Part shown: positions 36,159 to 47,584 of the stretch, in pieces | How the letters are laid out: every line of letters begins with the position of its first letter | How positions within the stretch are numbered: the first letter of the stretch is position 1 | Source: Pseudomonas hefeiensis | Lineage (GTDB): Bacteria > Pseudomonadota > Gammaproteobacteria > Pseudomonadales > Pseudomonadaceae | Assembly (NCBI RefSeq): GCF_030687835.1 | Contig: NZ_CP117449.1 | Span: forward strand, 4,960,001 to 5,024,000 | Direction: 5' to 3' | Length of the DNA: 64,000 nt | Translations under genes and position numbers: made by a program | The notes under the pieces: model-generated | What the model was told of the DNA's origin: nothing | Database searches by the model: none | The model's input: the letters and a program-made list of their open reading frames with translations, nothing else

Positions 36159-37586
36159 ATGTCTGATACCCCCGGAAAACTTCGATTGGGTGCGCTGGTT
36201 GCACTGGTGGTCGGTTCAATGATCGGCGGGGGAATTTTTTCCTTGCCACAAAACATGGCGGCCAGTGCCGATGTCGGCGCCGTACTGATCGGCTGGGCGA
36301 TTACCGCCGTCGGCATGCTGACCCTGGCCTTCGTGTTCCAGACCCTGGCCAACCGTAAACCCGATCTGGACGGCGGTGTATATGCCTATGCCAAGGCCGG
36401 TTTTGGCGACTACATGGGCTTCTCGTCGGCCTGGGGTTACTGGATCAGCGCCTGGCTGGGCAACGTCGGTTACTTCGTGTTGCTGTTCAGCACCTTGGGC
36501 TACTTCTTCCCGATTTTTGGCGAGGGCAACACCGTAGCCGCAGTGATTGGCGCCTCGGTATTGTTGTGGGCGGTGCATTGGCTGGTGCTGCGCGGCATCA
36601 GAGAAGCCGCGTTCATCAACCTGGTAACCACCGTCGCCAAGGTCGTGCCGCTGGTGCTGTTCGTGCTGATTGCAGTGTTCGCCTTCAAGCTCGATATCTT
36701 CACCGCCGACATCTGGGGCCTGAAGAACCCAGACTTGGGCAGCGTGATGGATCAGGTACGCAACATGATGCTGGTCACCGTGTGGGTGTTCATCGGCATC
36801 GAGGGCGCGAGTATTTTTTCCGCCCGCGCCGAAAAACGCACCGACGTGGGCAAGGCCACCGTCATCGGCTTCATCACCGTGCTGCTGTTTCTGGTGCTGG
36901 TGAACGTGCTGTCGCTGGGGATCATGACTCAGCCTGAACTGGCAAAACTGCAAAACCCGTCCATGGCTGCGGTGCTGGAGCATGTCGTCGGCCATTGGGG
37001 CGCGGTGCTGATCAGCGTCGGCCTGATCATCTCGCTGCTCGGCGCCCTGCTGTCCTGGGTGCTGCTGTGCGCCGAGATCATGTTCGCCGCCGCCAAGGAC
37101 CACACCATGCCGGCGTTCCTGCGTAAAGAAAACGCCAACCACGTCCCGGCCAACGCCCTGTGGCTGACCAACGCGATGGTCCAGGTGTTTTTGGTCATCA
37201 CCCTGTTTTCGGCCAGCACCTACTTGTCGCTGATCTACCTCGCCACCTCGATGATCCTGGTGCCGTACCTGTGGTCAGCCGCCTATGCGCTGCTGCTGGC
37301 GGTGCGCGGCGAGACCTACGAGAACGCGCTGGCCGACCGCCGCAAGGACCTGACGGTTGCGGCGATCGCCCTGATCTACGCGGTGTGGCTGCTGTATGCC
37401 GGCGGGATCAAATACCTGCTGCTTTCCGCCCTGCTCTACGCCCCCGGCGCGATCCTGTTCGCCAAGGCCAAGCGCGAAGTGGGCAAACCGGTTTTCACCT
37501 CTGTCGAGAAGCTGATTTTCGCCGCAGTGATCGCAGGCGCCGTGGTGGCTGCCTACGGGCTCTACGACGGCTTCCTGACTCTGTAA
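36159..37586 (+). CDS. arcD: Arginine/ornithine antiporter
   Basis: 475 residues of the APC basic-amino-acid antiporter group, about 12-13 helices, with LRLGALVALVVGSMIGGGIF at the N-terminus and YWISAWLGNVGYFVLLF. It exchanges external arginine for ornithine without energy cost, feeding the arginine deiminase pathway. I start at ATG 36159 with TGGAG eight bases upstream; the frame is open for 11 more codons. First gene of arcDABC, 33 bp before arcA, with an ANR-like site upstream. A close paralogue lies divergent. Confidence 0.93.
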   Translation: MSDTPGKLRLGALVALVVGSMIGGGIFSLPQNMAASADVGAVLIGWAITAVGMLTLAFVFQTLANRKPDLDGGVYAYAKAGFGDYMGFSSAWGYWISAWLGNVGYFVLLFSTLGYFFPIFGEGNTVAAVIGASVLLWAVHWLVLRGIREAAFINLVTTVAKVVPLVLFVLIAVFAFKLDIFTADIWGLKNPDLGSVMDQVRNMMLVTVWVFIGIEGASIFSARAEKRTDVGKATVIGFITVLLFLVLVNVLSLGIMTQPELAKLQNPSMAAVLEHVVGHWGAVLISVGLIISLLGALLSWVLLCAEIMFAAAKDHTMPAFLRKENANHVPANALWLTNAMVQVFLVITLFSASTYLSLIYLATSMILVPYLWSAAYALLLAVRGETYENALADRRKDLTVAAIALIYAVWLLYAGGIKYLLLSALLYAPGAILFAKAKREVGKPVFTSVEKLIFAAVIAGAVVAAYGLYDGFLTL

Positions 37587-37619
37587 CCGACTGATTGTTT
37601 TATCTGGAGGATCTTTGTA

Positions 37620-38876
37620 ATGACCACGGAAAAAGTGAAGTACGGCGTCCATTCCGAAGCCGGCAAACTGCGCAAAGTCATGGTGTGCTCCCCAGGCCTG
37701 GCCCATCAGCGGCTGACCCCTAACAACTGTGACGAGCTGCTGTTCGACGATGTGATCTGGGTCAACCAGGCCAAGCGCGACCACTTCGACTTCGTCACCA
37801 AGATGCGCGAGCGTGACGTCGATGTGCTGGAGATGCACAACCTTCTGACCGACATCGTCGCCATCCCCGAGGCGTTGGACTGGATTCTTGAGCGCAAGAT
37901 CACCCCCAACTCGGTGGGCCTGGGCCTGGTGCATGAAGTCGATTCGTGGCTGCGCAGCCTGGAGCCGCGCCACATCGCCGAATTCCTGATCGGCGGTGTT
38001 TCCGCCGATGATTTGCCGGACAGTTTCGGTGGCAAGACCATCCAGATGTTCCGCGACTTCCTCGGCCACTCCAGCTTCATCCTGCCGCCATTGCCCAACA
38101 CTCAATTCACCCGCGACACCACCTGCTGGATCTACGGCGGCGTGACGCTCAACCCGATGTACTGGCCGGCGCGCCGCCAGGAAACCCTGCTGGCCAGCGC
38201 CATTTACAAGTTCCACCCGGAGTTCACCCAGGCTGACTTCCAGATCTGGTACGGCGACCCGGACCAGGAGCATGGCAACGCCACCCTCGAAGGCGGCGAC
38301 GTGATGCCCATCGGCAACGGCGTGGTGCTGATCGGCATGGGCGAACGCTCGTCCCGCCAGGCCATCGGCCAACTGGCGCTGAACCTGTTCAAGAACAAGG
38401 CCGTGGAGCAAGTGATCGTCGCCGGCCTGCCGAAGTCCCGCGCAGCCATGCACCTGGACACCGTGTTCAGTTTCTGCGACCGCGACCTGGTCACGGTATT
38501 CCCCGAAGTGGTGAGCCAGATCGTCGCTTTCTCCCTGCGCCCCGACGAGAGCAAACCCGGCGGTATCGACGTGCGCCGCGAGGAAGGCAGTTTCCTCGAT
38601 ACTGTGGCCGCCGCCCTCAAGTTGCCGACGCTGCGCGTGGTGGAAACCGGCGGCAACAGCTTTGCCGCCGAACGCGAGCAATGGGACGACGGTAATAACG
38701 TGGTGGCCCTGGAACCGGGCGTGGTGATCGGCTACGACCGCAACACCTACACCAACACCCTGCTGCGCAAGGCCGGCGTGGAAGTCATCACCATCAGCGC
38801 CAGCGAGCTGGGCCGAGGCCGTGGCGGCGGTCATTGCATGACCTGCCCAATCATTCGCGACCCGATCGACTACTGA
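37620..38876 (+). CDS. arcA: Arginine deiminase
   Basis: 418 residues of the guanidino-group-modifying fold. N-terminal [18 protein letters not shown], the [20 protein letters not shown] block, the acidic/His segment [16 protein letters not shown] and the active-site Cys in [15 protein letters not shown] are all present. It hydrolyses arginine to citrulline and ammonia. GGAGG lies upstream of ATG 37620. Second gene of the arc operon. Confidence 0.96.
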   Translation: MTTEKVKYGVHSEAGKLRKVMVCSPGLAHQRLTPNNCDELLFDDVIWVNQAKRDHFDFVTKMRERDVDVLEMHNLLTDIVAIPEALDWILERKITPNSVGLGLVHEVDSWLRSLEPRHIAEFLIGGVSADDLPDSFGGKTIQMFRDFLGHSSFILPPLPNTQFTRDTTCWIYGGVTLNPMYWPARRQETLLASAIYKFHPEFTQADFQIWYGDPDQEHGNATLEGGDVMPIGNGVVLIGMGERSSRQAIGQLALNLFKNKAVEQVIVAGLPKSRAAMHLDTVFSFCDRDLVTVFPEVVSQIVAFSLRPDESKPGGIDVRREEGSFLDTVAAALKLPTLRVVETGGNSFAAEREQWDDGNNVVALEPGVVIGYDRNTYTNTLLRKAGVEVITISASELGRGRGGGHCMTCPIIRDPIDY

Positions 38877-38945
38877 CCTTTGAGCCTGGGTTGCTGTTTA
38901 TCCAACACAACCCAGGGGATAACCGAACCCAAGGAGATCCACATC

Positions 38946-39956
38946 ATGGCTTTCAACATGCGCAACCGCAGCCTGCTGAGTTTGATGCACCACACCAACC
39001 GCGAGCTGCATTATCTGCTGGACCTGTCCAGGGACCTCAAGCGTGCCAAATACACCGGCACCGAGCAGCCACACCTCAAGGGCAAAAACATCGCGCTGAT
39101 CTTCGAGAAAACCTCGACCCGCACCCGCTGCGCCTTCGAAGTCGCAGCCCATGACCAGGGCGCCCACGTCACCTACATCGACCCTGTCTCTTCGCAGATC
39201 GGTCACAAAGAGAGCATGAAAGACACCGCCCGGGTGCTGGGACGGATGTTCGATGCCATCGAGTATCGCGGCTTCGAGCAGGAGATCGTCGAGGAGCTGG
39301 CCAAGTTCGCTGGCGTGCCGGTGTTCAACGGCCTGACCGCTGAATTCCACCCCACCCAGATGATCGCTGACACCCTGACCATGCGCGAACACAGCGATAA
39401 ACCGCTGCACGACATCAGCTACGCCTATCTGGGCGATGCCCGCTACAACATGGGCAATTCGCTGCTGATGATCGGCGCCAAACTGGGCATGGACGTACGC
39501 ATCGGTGCGCCAAGAGCCCTGTGGCCGCACCAGGATTTCATCGACCAGTGCCAGGCCTTCGCCGCCGAAAGCGGCGCACGCATTACCATCACCGAAGACC
39601 CGCAGGAAGCCGTCAAGGGCGTGGACTTCATCCACACCGACATCTGGGTGTCGATGGGCGAGCCGGTGGAGGCATGGGACGAGCGCATCGAGCAACTGCT
39701 GCCGTATCAGGTCAACGCAAAAATGATGAAAGCCTCGGGCAACCCCCGGGTGAAATTCATGCACTGCCTGCCGGCTTTCCATAACAGTGAGACCAAGGTC
39801 GGCAAAGACATCGCCGCCCGTTATCCGAACCTGGCCAATGGCGTGGAAGTGACCGAAGAGGTCTTCGAATCGCCGGCCAACATCGCCTTCGAGCAAGCGG
39901 AAAATCGCATGCATACCATCAAGGCGATCCTCGTGTCGGCGCTGGCGGATATCTAA
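38946..39956 (+). CDS. arcB: Catabolic ornithine carbamoyltransferase
   Basis: 336 residues, the usual length of ArcB. Carbamoyl-phosphate loop [33 protein letters not shown], and ornithine-site HCLPAFHN are intact. It runs in the catabolic direction, converting citrulline and phosphate to ornithine and carbamoyl phosphate. AAGGAG precedes ATG 38946; the frame upstream is untranslated leader. Third gene of the operon; a REPIN separates it from arcC. Confidence 0.95.
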   Translation: MAFNMRNRSLLSLMHHTNRELHYLLDLSRDLKRAKYTGTEQPHLKGKNIALIFEKTSTRTRCAFEVAAHDQGAHVTYIDPVSSQIGHKESMKDTARVLGRMFDAIEYRGFEQEIVEELAKFAGVPVFNGLTAEFHPTQMIADTLTMREHSDKPLHDISYAYLGDARYNMGNSLLMIGAKLGMDVRIGAPRALWPHQDFIDQCQAFAAESGARITITEDPQEAVKGVDFIHTDIWVSMGEPVEAWDERIEQLLPYQVNAKMMKASGNPRVKFMHCLPAFHNSETKVGKDIAARYPNLANGVEVTEEVFESPANIAFEQAENRMHTIKAILVSALADI

Positions 39957-39991
39957 AGACCCACCCGGCCCCATGTTGGAATGCGATCCAG

Positions 39992-40081
39992 TGTGGGAGC
40001 GGGCTTGCTCGCGAAAGCGGTGTATCAGTCTAAATAAATGTTGCCTGTAACACCGCCTTCGCGAGCAAGCCCGCTCCCACA
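39992..40081. repeat. REPIN between arcB and arcC
   Basis: TGTGGGAGCGGGCTTGCTCG and its complement flank a loop of about 40 bp in the middle of the arc operon. Confidence 0.9.
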
Positions 40082-40122
40082 GGGGACTGCGTTGTTCGTT
40101 CCATTTTTGAAAGGACAGCATT

Positions 40123-41052
40123 ATGCGCATCGTCGTAGCCCTGGGCGGAAACGCCCTCCTGCGTCGGGGTGAACCCCTGACCGCCGACAACCAACGCAGC
40201 AACATCCGCACGGCGACCGAACAGATCGCGAAAATCCACCCTGGCAACCAACTGGTCATCGCCCACGGCAACGGCCCCCAGGTCGGTCTGCTGTCGCTGC
40301 AGGCCGCGGCCTACACCTCGGTCACGCCGTATCCGCTGGACGTGCTCGGCGCCGAGACCGAGGGCATGATCGGCTACATCATCGAACAGGAACTGGGCAA
40401 CCTGCTGGACTTCGAAGTGCCGTTCGCAACGCTGTTGACCCAGGTCGAAGTGGACGCCAACGACCCGGGGTTCCAGAACCCCACCAAGCCCATTGGCCCG
40501 GTCTACACAAAGGCTGAGGCGGAAAAACTCGCGGCCGAAAAAGGCTGGGCGATTGCCCCGGACGGTGACAAGTTCCGCCGCGTGGTCGCAAGCCCCAGGC
40601 CCAAGCGCATCTTCGAAATCCGCCCGATCAAGTGGCTGCTGGAAAAGGGCAGCATCGTGATCTGCGCCGGCGGTGGCGGTATCCCGACGATGTACGACGC
40701 CGACGGCAAGCTGCAGGGTGTCGAAGCTGTGATCGACAAAGACTTGTGCTCGGCGCTGCTGGCTGAACAACTGGAAAGCGATCTGCTGGTGATCGCCACC
40801 GACGTCAACGCCGCGTTCGTCGATTTCGGCAAGCCAACCCAGCAAGCCATTGCCCAGGCCCACCCCGATGAAATGGATAAGCTGGGGTTTGCCGCCGGTT
40901 CCATGGGGCCGAAAGTCCTGGCCGCCTGCGAGTTTGCCCGCAACACTGGCAAGGTCGCGGTGATCGGCTCACTCTCGGACATCGAAGCCATCGTCCAAGG
41001 CAGCGCCGGTACCCGTATCAGTACGGCCCAACCTGGCATCGCTTATCGGTAA
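40123..41052 (+). CDS. arcC: Carbamate kinase
   Basis: 309 residues. N-terminal phosphate motif [42 protein letters not shown] and the ATP segment [13 protein letters not shown]. It transfers phosphate from carbamoyl phosphate to ADP, the energy-yielding step of the pathway. AAAGGA lies upstream of ATG 40123. Separated from arcB by 166 bp containing a REPIN. Confidence 0.95.
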   Translation: MRIVVALGGNALLRRGEPLTADNQRSNIRTATEQIAKIHPGNQLVIAHGNGPQVGLLSLQAAAYTSVTPYPLDVLGAETEGMIGYIIEQELGNLLDFEVPFATLLTQVEVDANDPGFQNPTKPIGPVYTKAEAEKLAAEKGWAIAPDGDKFRRVVASPRPKRIFEIRPIKWLLEKGSIVICAGGGGIPTMYDADGKLQGVEAVIDKDLCSALLAEQLESDLLVIATDVNAAFVDFGKPTQQAIAQAHPDEMDKLGFAAGSMGPKVLAACEFARNTGKVAVIGSLSDIEAIVQGSAGTRISTAQPGIAYR

Positions 41053-41116
41053 CAGGAAACTTGCAGGGCGGACTCACGGTCTGCCCTACACCCACGCCTT
41101 CGAAGGAGAGTCGTTT

Positions 41117-41476
41117 ATGGCCATGTTCGAACCCGGTCACCTGCACATGGAACGCCACGCGCTGAGCAAGGATGATTTCAGCTACAACCTGTGTATCGAC
41201 TATCAGGTTGAGCAAGATCCCAAGGAAGGTCAGGGCATGTCATTCCGGTTGCACGGCACGGTCGAGGACAAAACCGTGGACGAGACTTTTTTCCTGGCCA
41301 AGGACCAGGCCTTCGACTTCGCCCGCCATGCCACGCGCATCGCTCAGACATACGGCATGCCCAAGAGCGCCAGCATTGGCTCGATGCACAAGTATTACGA
41401 CGAGATGTTCGAAGACGTACGCAAACAACTGGACGTCAAGCCAGGGGATCCGATGAAGCCCGAACACCTGGAATAA
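41117..41476 (+). CDS. DUF5064 family small protein
   Basis: 119 residues, soluble, starting MAMFEPGHLHMERHALSKDDFSYNLCIDYQV, a form I associate with the Pseudomonas DUF5064 proteins. No catalytic motif or membrane segment is visible. AAGGAG lies eight bases before ATG 41117; it follows arcC by 64 bp and may be co-transcribed, though no functional link to arginine use is known. Function unknown. Confidence 0.65.
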   Translation: MAMFEPGHLHMERHALSKDDFSYNLCIDYQVEQDPKEGQGMSFRLHGTVEDKTVDETFFLAKDQAFDFARHATRIAQTYGMPKSASIGSMHKYYDEMFEDVRKQLDVKPGDPMKPEHLE

Positions 41477-41501
41477 TCGCCCGAAAGCCCCTACTCCCTG
41501 T

Positions 41502-41632
41502 TTGTGGGAGCAGATGTGTGGGAGCAGACCTGTGGGAGCAAGGCTTGCCCGCGATGGCATCGCCTCGGTCTATCAGTTACACCGAGGTGTTTGCATCGCG
41601 GGCAAGCCTTGCTCCCACAAATCGGCTCCCAC
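41502..41632. repeat. REP element with multiplied arm units
   Basis: TTGTGGGAGCAGATG, TGTGGGAGCAGACC and TGTGGGAGCAAGGC stand head to tail at 14-bp steps on the left, with a GCAAGCCTTGCTCCCACAAA arm and a further GGCTCCCACC on the right. It is a small version of the array at 26579. Confidence 0.88.
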
Positions 41633-41755
41633 CAACAGGGCGTTATCAGCGTTCTGAATATCGGGTTACACACAAAGCCTGGCTGACTGGCAACCCGCTA
41701 CGGCTGACCTATGCTGAAAGTAGTACCCCCGGGTATTCGTTCAGAGGTCACCGCC

Positions 41756-41932
41756 ATGAACATCAAAACAAGAAGACGCCTCGCCATTTTTGTCACCTGC
41801 ACCGCCACGCTTGCGCTGTATGGCACGGCGGCCTATCGGGTCGAACAGGCCAGGCAGTTGCCGCGTGAATACGCCAGTTGCAACTTCGAACGCTGCATCC
41901 CTCACACTGCGACCCTGAACGCCCTGCGCTGA
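41756..41932 (+). CDS. Small predicted membrane protein, 58 residues
   Basis: MNIKTRRRLAIFVTCTATLA opens a short basic segment and one membrane helix (about 8-24), followed by a soluble tail with two Cys (ASCNFERCIPHTAT). GAGG precedes the ATG by eight bases. A signal-anchor or short secreted peptide is possible. I do not recognise the family. It ends seven bases before the stop codon of the convergent pobR gene, with no terminator between. Confidence 0.5.
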   Translation: MNIKTRRRLAIFVTCTATLALYGTAAYRVEQARQLPREYASCNFERCIPHTATLNALR

Positions 41933-41939
41933 GGCGTGC

Positions 41940-42833
41940 TCAGTCGTCCGGCTGATCGGTCTTGAGCCGGTCACGGAAAGCCTTGGGGGAAATGCCAACC
42001 CGCCGGCGAAACAACCGGGTGAAATTGGTCGGGTCGGAAAAGCCGAGGATTTCGGAAATCTCGTAAATCGTCATGCCCGTGTAGGTCAGCAGCCGCTTGG
42101 CCTCCAGCAGTTGACGCTCATGCATGATCTGCAGGGCCGGCTGCCCCGCCAGCTCCCGGCAAGTGCCGTTGAGGTGCGACACCGAGATGCCCAAGCGATG
42201 GGCCAGGTCTTCGACCTTGACATGCTGGCGATAGGTTTCTTCCACCAACTGAATGAACCCGTTGAGGTACTCGCGCGCGCGTTGTGGGCGCTGGGCCTGC
42301 GTGCGCCGCTGCATCACCTGACGACTGACCCAGACCATGATCACGCTGACCAAGGCATGCATCAGCATTTCCCGGGCCGGTTGATGCCCACTGTATTCAG
42401 CCTGCAAGGCGCTGAACAGGCTATTGAGGTATTCGGCATCTTCCAGGGCCGGGTAGCTTTCGGCCTGGGCCAGCACGTTGACCGAATGGCCCAACTGCGA
42501 TTGCAGGTGCGTCACCAACGGTGCCGCCAGGGTCACCACGTAACCCTGCACATCCTCGGAAAAACGGAAGCCATGCACCGACAACGGCGGCAGGATCTGC
42601 ACTGCCGGCTCGTCGAGCCGTGTGCGCTGGCCTTCGATTTCCAGCTCCGCCTGGCCCTTGAAGACAAACAACAACTGACAGAGATCGGCATGCCGATGGG
42701 GTTTGATCTCCCATTGGTGCTCTCGGCTGCGCTTGGAAATGGTTTCACAGTGCAGCAGGTCCGGCGTCGGCCAATCCAGGCTCTCGCCGTAGAGCTTGAA
42801 TACCGGGATTGAAGGCAGGTCTGTTTTTTTCAT
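41940..42833 (-). CDS. pobR: AraC-family activator of p-hydroxybenzoate catabolism
   Basis: 297 residues: an N-terminal cupin sensor domain (about 25-110; HQWEIKPHRHADLCQLLFVFKGQAELEIEG) and a C-terminal double HTH (about 195-290; VEDLAHRLGISVSHLNGTCRELAGQPALQ and YEISEILGFSDPTNFTRLFRRRVGISPKAFR). PobR activates pobA when p-hydroxybenzoate is present. The start is ATG 42833 (MKKTDLPSIPVFKLYGE); upstream frame lies within the divergent pobA promoter. Divergent from pobA by 163 bp. Confidence 0.9.
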   Translation of the reverse strand: MKKTDLPSIPVFKLYGESLDWPTPDLLHCETISKRSREHQWEIKPHRHADLCQLLFVFKGQAELEIEGQRTRLDEPAVQILPPLSVHGFRFSEDVQGYVVTLAAPLVTHLQSQLGHSVNVLAQAESYPALEDAEYLNSLFSALQAEYSGHQPAREMLMHALVSVIMVWVSRQVMQRRTQAQRPQRAREYLNGFIQLVEETYRQHVKVEDLAHRLGISVSHLNGTCRELAGQPALQIMHERQLLEAKRLLTYTGMTIYEISEILGFSDPTNFTRLFRRRVGISPKAFRDRLKTDQPDD

Positions 42834-42918
42834 CACGAGGATCGGCCTGGGTTGCGGGCGATAATCGCACCGATTGGTAGAAAGTACAGGTATCGGCTCA
42901 GTTTTCCCCTTCAATTGA

Positions 42919-44187
<1,269 letters not shown>

Positions 44188-44235
44188 CCGGCTATCGACT
44201 TAAACTGCGGGCAGTCCCTTCGCCACCCAGGCGTG

Positions 44236-45771
44236 ATGCCCGCAGGTTCTGCCTTGACTCAAGCCCATACCCCCCAAGCCCCACAGCCCGCCATCCGTAG
44301 TGTGCTAGTAGCCCTGATGCTGGCGATTTTTCTCGGTGCACTGGACCAAACCATCGTTGCCGTCTCGATGCCGGCCATTTCCGCCCAATTTGGCGATGTC
44401 AGCCTGCTGGCTTGGGTGATTTCCGGCTACATGGTCGCCATGACCGTGGCGGTGCCGATCTACGGCAAGCTCGGAGATCTCTATGGACGGCGGCCGTTGA
44501 TGCTGTTCGGCATGGGGCTGTTCACCCTGGCCTCGCTGTTCTGTGGTCTGGCGCAAAACATGGAACAACTGGTGCTGGCGCGCATTTTCCAGGGCATCGG
44601 CGCCGGCGGGATGATTTCCGTGAGCCAGGCCATCATCGGCGACATCGTGCCGCCGCGCGAACGCGGCCGCTACCAGGGGTATTTCAGCAGCATGTACGCG
44701 GTGGCCAGCGTGGCCGGGCCGGTGTTGGGCGGCTACATGACCGAGTACCTGTCCTGGCGCTGGGTATTCCTGATCAACCTGCCCCTGGGCCTGGGTGCCT
44801 GGCTGATTGCCCGGCGCACCCTGGTCGGGTTGCCGGTGCCGCACCGTAAGCCGATCATCGATTACCTGGGTACCGTGCTGCTGATCATCGGCCTGACCGC
44901 GCTGCTGCTGGGGATTACCGAGGTTGGCCAGGGCCACGCCTGGCACAGCCGCGACGTCCTGGGGCTGCTGAGTTGTGCCGTGATGGCGTTGGGAGTGTTC
45001 GTCTGGCAGGAGCGCCGGGCCCGGGAACCGTTGTTGCCGATGCACCTGTTCCTCAACCGCAGCGCGGTGTTGTGTTGGTGCACGGTGTTTTTCACCAGTT
45101 TTCAGGCCATTTCCCTGACGGTGCTGGTGCCGTTGCGCTATCAGAGCGTGACCGGTGCTGGCGCTGACAGCGCAGCGTTGCACCTGTTGCCATTGGCGAT
45201 GGGGTTGCCGATGGGTGCGTATTTCGCCGGACGCCGTACCTCGATCACTGGCCACTACCAACCGATGATCCTCAGCGGCGCCCTGCTCTTTCCGTTCGCC
45301 ATCCTCGGCATGGCCTTCACCCCGCCCGGCGCGTTCTGGCTCAGCAGCCTGTTCATGCTGCTCAGCGGCATCGCCTCCGGCATGCAGTTCCCGACTTCGC
45401 TGGTGGGGTCGCAAAATTCGGTGCAACAGCACGACATCGGGGTCGCCACCAGCACCACCAACCTGTTCCGCTCCCTCGGTGGCGCCGTGGGCGTGGCGCT
45501 GATGTCGGCGTTGCTGCTGGCCTTGCTGCAGGATTCAGGCTTTGCCCAACTCGCCGGTTCGTCGCCGATGGGTGAAGGACATTCCGGCAATGTGTTGCTG
45601 GATGGATTGAACGCTGCACCCGGCGAAGCACAGCACGCCTTGCGTCAGGAGTTGCAGACAACGTTCCGGCATTTGCTGCTGATCAGCGCAGCGGTGTCGT
45701 TGTTGGGGCTGGCGGCGGCAGTGGCGATGCCCAATCACGTGTTGCGTGGGCGGGATGACAAGGTTCGGTAG
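44236..45771 (+). CDS. DHA2-family MFS exporter (EmrB/QacA type)
   Basis: 511 residues with about 14 membrane helices. The motif FLGALDQTIVAVSMPAIS in helix 1 and the loop GKLGDLYGRRPLML (motif A) define the DHA2 family of proton-driven multidrug exporters; the motif C region GPVLGGYMTEYLSWRW is also present. Start ATG 44236 is chosen; an upstream GTG is possible. It follows pobA by 48 bp in the same direction and may be co-transcribed, but I see no membrane-fusion partner. Substrate unknown. Confidence 0.87.
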   Translation: MPAGSALTQAHTPQAPQPAIRSVLVALMLAIFLGALDQTIVAVSMPAISAQFGDVSLLAWVISGYMVAMTVAVPIYGKLGDLYGRRPLMLFGMGLFTLASLFCGLAQNMEQLVLARIFQGIGAGGMISVSQAIIGDIVPPRERGRYQGYFSSMYAVASVAGPVLGGYMTEYLSWRWVFLINLPLGLGAWLIARRTLVGLPVPHRKPIIDYLGTVLLIIGLTALLLGITEVGQGHAWHSRDVLGLLSCAVMALGVFVWQERRAREPLLPMHLFLNRSAVLCWCTVFFTSFQAISLTVLVPLRYQSVTGAGADSAALHLLPLAMGLPMGAYFAGRRTSITGHYQPMILSGALLFPFAILGMAFTPPGAFWLSSLFMLLSGIASGMQFPTSLVGSQNSVQQHDIGVATSTTNLFRSLGGAVGVALMSALLLALLQDSGFAQLAGSSPMGEGHSGNVLLDGLNAAPGEAQHALRQELQTTFRHLLLISAAVSLLGLAAAVAMPNHVLRGRDDKVR

Positions 45772-45804
45772 GCAGAATGCACGAAATACCTGCCAAGAGG
45801 GATC

Positions 45805-45910
45805 TGTGGGAGCAAAGCGTGCTCGCGAAACAGGCGCCTCGGTTTTCTGAAAGACCGCATCGCTTTCATCGCGGGCAAGCCTTGCTCCCACACAAAGCTT
45901 GCTCCCACAG
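45805..45910. repeat. REP element, one side with a doubled arm
   Basis: TGTGGGAGCAAAGCGTGCTC on the left opposes CGGGCAAGCCTTGCTCCCAC and a second, shorter arm AAAGCTTGCTCCCACAG on the right. Confidence 0.85.
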
Positions 45911-45916
45911 ATGCTA

Positions 45917-47266
45917 TCAAGCCGGCGCCACCACTCCCTCCAGCGGCGCCACCCCACTCATCCCATCCTTCATCCGCTTGGCATCACGCACGAAACAGCG
46001 CGACGCCAGGAACAGGAACACCATGGTCAGGAACAGCGCCACCGGGATCAGGAACATCGCGTCATGCAAGCCAATGGCCTTGAACGCCTCGGTCATCTGC
46101 GGAGCGCTGGCCGCAGCCATGGCTGCATGGGCAAAGTAGTCAGACAAACCACCCACCACCACCGGCCCCATGCCTCCGCCCAACAGATACAACCCGGCAA
46201 AGAACAACGCCATCGCCGTGGCCCGCAGGCGCGGTTCGACTACGTCCTGGATCGCCGTGTACACGCAAGTATAAAAGGTATAGGCAAACAGCCAGCCGAC
46301 ACTGAACACCGCGACGAACACACCAATTTCAATCCGCCCGGCATACAACGCCCAAGCCGTGGTGGCCGTCGAGATCACCAGGCTGAACGCGGCGAACAGC
46401 AGGCGTCCGTTGGGTACTCGTTGGTGAATCTTATCGGCAATCCAGCCGCCCAGGGTCAACCCGAACAGCCCGGTCACGCCCACCATGATCCCGGTGGCAA
46501 CCGCCGCGTCGTGCAGCGGCATCAGGAAGTAGCGCTGCAACATTGGCACCAGAAACGAGTTACAGGCATAGGTGGCGAAGTTGAAACACAACCCCGCCAG
46601 CACCAGCCATAGGAAAGTAGGAATCGCCAGCACCCGCCGGATCGGCCTGTCGATTTTTTCCTGGGATATCTGCACCGCTTCCGCCGCGCCGCGCTTGGGT
46701 TCCTTGATGAAAAACATGAACACCGCCAGCACCAGTCCCGGCACCGCCGCGATAAAGAACGGCGCGCGCCAGCTGTCGAAGGCCTTGACCATCGCCCCGA
46801 TGGTGAAGAACGCCAGCAGCAAACCGATCGGCAGCCCCAGCATGAAAATGCCCATGGCCCGCGCCCGGCGGTGGGCCGGAAACAGATCGCCGATCAGCGA
46901 ATTGGCCGCCGGCGCGTAACTGGCTTCACCGATCCCCACGCCCATGCGTACCACCAAAAACGCCCAGAAACTGCCCACCAAACCATTGACCGCCGTCAGC
47001 CCGCTCCAGGTCGCCAGGCCCCAGCCCATCAACTTGCTGCGCGAACCGGTATCGGCCATGCGCCCCAGCGGCAGCCCGGCGATGGCGTAGACGATGGTGA
47101 AGGCGGTGCCGATGATGCCGATCTGGAAGTCGCTCAGACTCCATTCCATGCGGATCGGCTCGATGATGATCGCCGGGATGGTGCGGTCAAAGAAGTTGAA
47201 CAGGTTGGCCAGGAACAGCAGGAACAGAATGCGCCAGGCATTCGCCGCTTGGGTCGAGTTCTGCAT
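45917..47266 (-). CDS. Spinster-type MFS transporter
   Basis: 449 residues with 12 predicted helices. N-terminal ILFLLFLANLFNFFDRTIPA and the loop GLPLGRMADTGSRSKLMGWG fit the major facilitator superfamily; GEASYAPAANSLIGDLFPAHRRARAMG is typical of the spinster-like group. Exported or imported substrate unknown. It faces away from the following tubulin-like gene. An AACAATAA motif lies 12 bases before the ATG, which suggests carbon-catabolite control and hence an uptake role, by inference. Confidence 0.82.
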   Translation of the reverse strand: MQNSTQAANAWRILFLLFLANLFNFFDRTIPAIIIEPIRMEWSLSDFQIGIIGTAFTIVYAIAGLPLGRMADTGSRSKLMGWGLATWSGLTAVNGLVGSFWAFLVVRMGVGIGEASYAPAANSLIGDLFPAHRRARAMGIFMLGLPIGLLLAFFTIGAMVKAFDSWRAPFFIAAVPGLVLAVFMFFIKEPKRGAAEAVQISQEKIDRPIRRVLAIPTFLWLVLAGLCFNFATYACNSFLVPMLQRYFLMPLHDAAVATGIMVGVTGLFGLTLGGWIADKIHQRVPNGRLLFAAFSLVISTATTAWALYAGRIEIGVFVAVFSVGWLFAYTFYTCVYTAIQDVVEPRLRATAMALFFAGLYLLGGGMGPVVVGGLSDYFAHAAMAAASAPQMTEAFKAIGLHDAMFLIPVALFLTMVFLFLASRCFVRDAKRMKDGMSGVAPLEGVVAPA

Positions 47267-47584
47267 GGGTCCGTCTCTTTATTGTTATGGGGCACGGCGA
47301 GGCGTCCGAACCCGGAGTCTGCAATCTAGACAGCGGCGCGCGCGCTGTCTCCAATCATTCGCATGGCTGATACCCGCCCATGGCGGGCGGCGTGTTTAGT
47401 GACTATGGTCAATTCCCTGAAGCAATTGACATCATTTTGCCTTATTTCGACTAAAGATCGCCTTCTGATGGCCGATTCAACCTATCAGGAAAAGATTTTC
47501 CCGAGCGCTGCTCAGGCTGCCCCCTGAACGCTTGGGCCGACCTTCGCGCCACCAAGGGCGCGAGCTCCCATCCTCGACGGTCCG
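47267..47584. other. Divergent intergenic region between MFS and tubulin-like genes
   Basis: 318 bp with no supported gene and no REPIN, unlike most gaps here. It holds a perfect 8-bp-arm hairpin AGACAGCG-N7-CGCTGTCT (47328-47350) and a TTGACA hexamer (47426-47431) about 160 bp before the tubulin-like gene, without a clear -10. Confidence 0.55.
47279..47286 (-). promoter_or_regulatory. AANAANAA (Hfq/Crc-like) motif at the spinster-type MFS gene
   Basis: Reads AACAATAA on the minus strand, 12 bases before the ATG. Confidence 0.35.
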
